In this document: positions 31,484 to 33,968 of the stretch, one piece after another
Layout of the letters: every line of letters begins with the position of its first letter
How positions within the stretch are numbered: the first letter of the stretch is position 1
Translations under genes and position numbers: made by a program
Assembly (NCBI GenBank): GCA_018830135.1
Contig: JAHJTB010000028.1
Coordinates: 1-33,968, forward strand
Source of the DNA: Pseudomonadota bacterium
GTDB taxonomy: Bacteria; Desulfobacterota; Desulfarculia; Adiutricales; JAGVGV01
Direction: 5' to 3'
DNA: 33,968 nucleotides
The notes under the pieces: generated by a model
The model's database searches: none
The model's input: the letters and a program-made list of their open reading frames with translations, nothing else
Told to the model about the DNA's origin: nothing

Positions 31484-31936
31484 ATGAAGACCGGACTCAA
31501 GATCATTCTGACGGTTTTAGGACTGGCCTATGTGGTCAGTCCCTACGATGTGGTCCCGGATTTCCTTCCCATCCTGGGACAGGCCGACGACCTGTTCGTC
31601 ATGGGTCTCCTGCTGTTCTATCTGATGCGCGAACCCCTGTCGATGTTCCTGCTGGGCCGTCGTCGCGGCGCTTCCGCCGAACGACTCGATTCCGGAAGGT
31701 CCGGGCCCAAGGACTTGGACCGGTCGGCTTCCGCTCGCCTCAATCCCTACGAGGTCCTGAACCTGGCGCCCGGGGCAAATCCCGCTGAAATCCGCCGCGC
31801 GTATCGCGAGGCCTGCCAGAACTATCATCCGGACAAGGTCTCCCATCTGGGGCCGGAGCTTCAGGCCCTGGCCAAGCGCAAATTCCTGGAAGTGCAACGG
31901 GCATACGAGTTTCTTCGCCGGCGGGGTGGCTGGTGA
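31484..31936 (+). CDS. DUF1232-DnaJ fusion protein
   Basis: A 150-residue protein. The N-terminal part has a hydrophobic helix and the DUF1232/YkvA signature SPYDVVPDFLPILGQADDLFV (19-39) followed by a second helix. The C-terminal part is a J-domain (LNPYEVLNLAPGANPAEIRRAYREACQNYHPDK, with HPD at 115-117). It is likely a membrane-bound DnaK co-chaperone; the client is unknown. The ribosome site is weak. The stop overlaps the GTG start of the next gene (GTGA). Confidence 0.88.
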   Translation: MKTGLKIILTVLGLAYVVSPYDVVPDFLPILGQADDLFVMGLLLFYLMREPLSMFLLGRRRGASAERLDSGRSGPKDLDRSASARLNPYEVLNLAPGANPAEIRRAYREACQNYHPDKVSHLGPELQALAKRKFLEVQRAYEFLRRRGGW

Positions 31937-32376
31937 GTCCGCTCTGGCCCTGGTCGCCGCCTCCGGAGACGAAGAGGTGCCGATACTGCTTCGAGGAGAT
32001 TCCGGGAGAGGCCGAGGTCTGTCCTCTCTGCGGCGGCATCGTGATTCGGGTCAACCCCCAGATGGCCAAGACCCTGATAATCGTGCTGGCTCTGGTCGCG
32101 GTCGTCTCAGTGTTTCAGGGGATTCTGGACCGGACCGGTCTGGATCGGGCGGAGGTCGGGGACCGGGAATACGCCCGCGGGCTCGAGGCCGGCCGGGAGG
32201 CCGGCCGGAGGCAGGGAGAGCAGGATGCCCTCGCCGGAACGGAACTTCGGGAGACCTTCCCGGCCCGTCTGGACTATTTTTTAAGGAGCCGGAAACCGGC
32301 TTTTCGCGAAGGATTTGAAAAAGGATACGTCAACACGTACTACTCGGCTTATAAACGAAAAGACAGGGCGCCTTGA
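31933..32376 (+). CDS. Zinc-ribbon single-helix membrane protein
   Basis: A 147-residue protein with a zinc ribbon (CRYC-x8-VCPLCGG, Cys at about 16, 19, 29 and 32), one transmembrane helix (about 45-62) and a charged C-terminal part with glycine-rich repeats (YARGLEAGREAGRRQGEQDA). The GTG start overlaps the preceding stop by four bases, so it is co-translated with the J-domain protein. No named function. The same zinc-ribbon-plus-helix plan occurs at 1665-2657. Confidence 0.78.
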   Translation: MSPLWPWSPPPETKRCRYCFEEIPGEAEVCPLCGGIVIRVNPQMAKTLIIVLALVAVVSVFQGILDRTGLDRAEVGDREYARGLEAGREAGRRQGEQDALAGTELRETFPARLDYFLRSRKPAFREGFEKGYVNTYYSAYKRKDRAP

Positions 32377-32423
32377 CCGGTTCGGCCGCGCGGGCCGTCT
32401 GAAACGACGGGGGAGGTTGGCGA

Positions 32424-33929
32424 ATGACGACCGGGTCCAAGTCCTCGACCGACCAGGGATCGCAAGGCAGGGCCTTTCGATCCGCTTCGGGCCGGGAGGC
32501 CTTCTGGCTGGAAATGCTCGAACGCCTGGACGGCACGCGTGAACAAAGCCAGGCCCGGGAAATGATGGGCCTGCTCGCCCCGGCGCTCTTGGAACAATGG
32601 GCCGGCCGGACGCCTTCCCGGCGGCTGCTCGCCGGACTGGGCGCCCGGATGATTCGCAAGGCATCCGCCGGGCCCCGGGCTCCATCGACCGAAGGCGGCG
32701 AAGCGCCCAGCGTTTTCGACGATCCGGCCGTGGCCGCCGGGCTTGTCCAACGTCTGCCGGACCTGATCGGCCTGGGCCTGGACGCGGCCGGGCGGGTTTC
32801 GTCCGCATTGAGCCGCCTTCCGGCCGATGAACGGACCCGGCTGCTGGCCGGGCTTTTCAAGGGCCTGGACGGCGCGGCCCTGGGCGATTGGCTGACCGCC
32901 CAGGTCCGCCTGCTCAATGAAGCCCGTCGGCACGATCCCTCTTTCATGGCCGAGTCCCTGGGGGCCGAACTCGAGGCCCTGATCGATCACACGGATTTCG
33001 GGGAACTCAAGGAGTGGAGCGGCGGCGCGGCCGAGGACGCCGTCGCCCTCGCCGGCCGCCTCAACGACCTGATGACCCGCCGTCCGGGCAAGATGATCCT
33101 GCTGTCCTCACTGCAAGTGACCGCCTTGAACGTGGTCCTGGCCTGCCTGAGGGACCTGGCGGTCCGTTCCAACGAAATGGGCCCGGACCTGACCGCCGAG
33201 GTTCTTCTGGCCCAGATGACCGAAGTGGACGGCAAGGCCCTGGGAGGGCTGATCAACGAGGGCTGCGAGCTGATCCGGAAGGTCCACGCCGGCAGCGCCC
33301 TGATGGGCGAGCCGGGCCATCCCCTCTTCGTTCGGGTCCTGTCGGACAAGCTCGACGAGGTCCTCGGTGGGCTGGATGCAAAACGGCTCGGCCAGGCCCG
33401 TCAAGCCCTGGCCGAAGACCGCGAGGCCATCGAACGGGTCGTCCTGGATCAACTGCGCCGACGGCCGGAACTCGTCCTCGATGCCCTGGGGACCCTGGCC
33501 CGGCCCGCCAATGCCCGCTGGCGATCGAGAAACGCCCGGCTCGGAATGGTCGGGGACCTCCCCGGAGACGAGGGCCTTCGGGAACTGGCCCGGGGGCTCG
33601 GGGAAATAGACCCCCAGGAACTGGCCGAAACGCTCAACCTGACCACCGGGCTGGCCGGTCGGATTCGGGAACAGTCTCCGGACCTGTTCGGAAACATGGT
33701 CGAACAGTTTTCCGGCGGTCTGGACCTGTACGGACTGCATGACGCCGTCGACGGCCTTTTCGAAGATGTGGAGCGGTCCGCAAAGCCCCTGGCCCGCGCG
33801 CTGCTGCCCGTTTTGCTCAAGGGACTGTGCCGATGGCTGGCTGAGGAAGACGATGAATGGCAGGACCAGGTCGGCGAGGCCCTGGACGATTTGAGGACGC
33901 TGCTGGCCGGCGACGGGGAGACCCCATGA
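32424..33929 (+). CDS. Large alpha-helical protein of unknown function
   Basis: A 501-residue soluble protein, rich in Leu, Ala, Arg, Asp and Glu, with no signal peptide or membrane helix. It appears built from repeated helical pairs (for example LVQRLPDLIGLGLDAAGRV, LAGLFKGLDGAALGDWL, LAETLNLTTGLAGRIREQ), suggesting an alpha-solenoid scaffold, but I see no clear repeat unit or catalytic motif. GGGGGAGG precedes the ATG. Its stop overlaps the next gene start (ATGA). Downstream context is outside the window, so the role is open. Confidence 0.78.
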   Translation: MTTGSKSSTDQGSQGRAFRSASGREAFWLEMLERLDGTREQSQAREMMGLLAPALLEQWAGRTPSRRLLAGLGARMIRKASAGPRAPSTEGGEAPSVFDDPAVAAGLVQRLPDLIGLGLDAAGRVSSALSRLPADERTRLLAGLFKGLDGAALGDWLTAQVRLLNEARRHDPSFMAESLGAELEALIDHTDFGELKEWSGGAAEDAVALAGRLNDLMTRRPGKMILLSSLQVTALNVVLACLRDLAVRSNEMGPDLTAEVLLAQMTEVDGKALGGLINEGCELIRKVHAGSALMGEPGHPLFVRVLSDKLDEVLGGLDAKRLGQARQALAEDREAIERVVLDQLRRRPELVLDALGTLARPANARWRSRNARLGMVGDLPGDEGLRELARGLGEIDPQELAETLNLTTGLAGRIREQSPDLFGNMVEQFSGGLDLYGLHDAVDGLFEDVERSAKPLARALLPVLLKGLCRWLAEEDDEWQDQVGEALDDLRTLLAGDGETP

Positions 33930-33968
33930 TCGAAGACCTGATGGATGCCGCCGAACGTATCCGGAACC
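33926..33968 (+). CDS. Start of a downstream gene (partial)
   Basis: Fourteen codons (MIEDLMDAAERIRN) begin at an ATG overlapping the previous TGA. Continued coding is likely from the overlap and composition, but the product cannot be named from so little. Confidence 0.5.
   Translation, partial: MIEDLMDAAERIRN

Noticed and set aside
1..33968. tRNA or rRNA genes, phage genes, transposases
   Set aside because: None was recognised on either strand; a dedicated search would be needed to exclude very divergent examples.

Overview
The window looks like chromosomal DNA of a GC-rich anaerobic bacterium, most likely a deltaproteobacterium (Desulfobacterota). That is an inference from gene content: paired CaiB/BaiF CoA-transferases with crotonase-fold enzymes, a 4Fe-4S Old Yellow Enzyme, a ferredoxin:thioredoxin-reductase catalytic subunit beside a glutaredoxin, and many small zinc-ribbon or lipoprotein genes. 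No 16S gene, tRNA, phage, plasmid gene, transposase or CRISPR array is visible. Nearly every gene is on the + strand. The exceptions are a crotonase running off the left edge and a DUF89-family gene near 23 kb.

Layout. 1-1.6 kb: a crotonase divergent from a WYL-type regulator. 1.7-6.9 kb: a zinc-ribbon membrane protein with an acidic (DDF)4 tail, an asparagine-synthetase-like enzyme lacking the glutaminase cysteine, a sodium:solute symporter and a two-helix K+ channel with an RCK domain. 7.0-11.5 kb: an acyl-CoA cluster (OYE with Fe-S site, two CoA-transferase-family proteins, PaaG-like crotonase). 11.5-15.7 kb: an M14 carboxypeptidase-like lipoprotein, an APC permease, a DJ-1/PfpI protein, a hotdog thioesterase and a tyrosine phosphatase. 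16.2-21.1 kb: a PEP-synthase/rifampicin-phosphotransferase-like enzyme, a small membrane protein, a strictosidine-synthase-like beta-propeller and an SDR. 21.4-23.4 kb: a SHOCT protein, a split methyltransferase and DUF89. 23.5-26.2 kb: an NfeD-slipin membrane pair and a lipoprotein. 26.3-30.6 kb: a Rho_N-like protein, an HD-domain protein, a lipoprotein, a GT2 and a NAGPA-type glycosidase. 30.8-34 kb: a glutaredoxin/FTR pair, a DUF1232-DnaJ fusion, a zinc-ribbon protein and a large unknown helical protein.

The most striking signal is a dispersed, non-coding element of about 115 bp (family A; four copies at 11.5, 14.4, 22.2 and 29.2 kb). It has two hairpins around a conserved linker and sits next to the sequence TGAACAT or GAACAT. 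In two copies, removing the element together with one flanking AACAT restores a gene exactly. At 22.2 kb a split methyltransferase becomes one 204-codon frame. At 11.5 kb a lipoprotein regains a GTG start overlapping the upstream stop codon. Together with the hairpin architecture this points to a small mobile element, possibly a non-autonomous IS200/IS605-like or REP-like family mobilised in trans. A second hairpin repeat (family B; 15.8 and 29.0 kb) abuts one family A copy.

The genes otherwise suggest acyl-CoA/aromatic or alicyclic acid metabolism, thiol redox control and envelope upkeep. Several enzymes (AsnB-like, both CaiB-like proteins, both crotonases, FTR) carry substitutions at textbook catalytic positions, so their exact reactions should not be assumed from family names.
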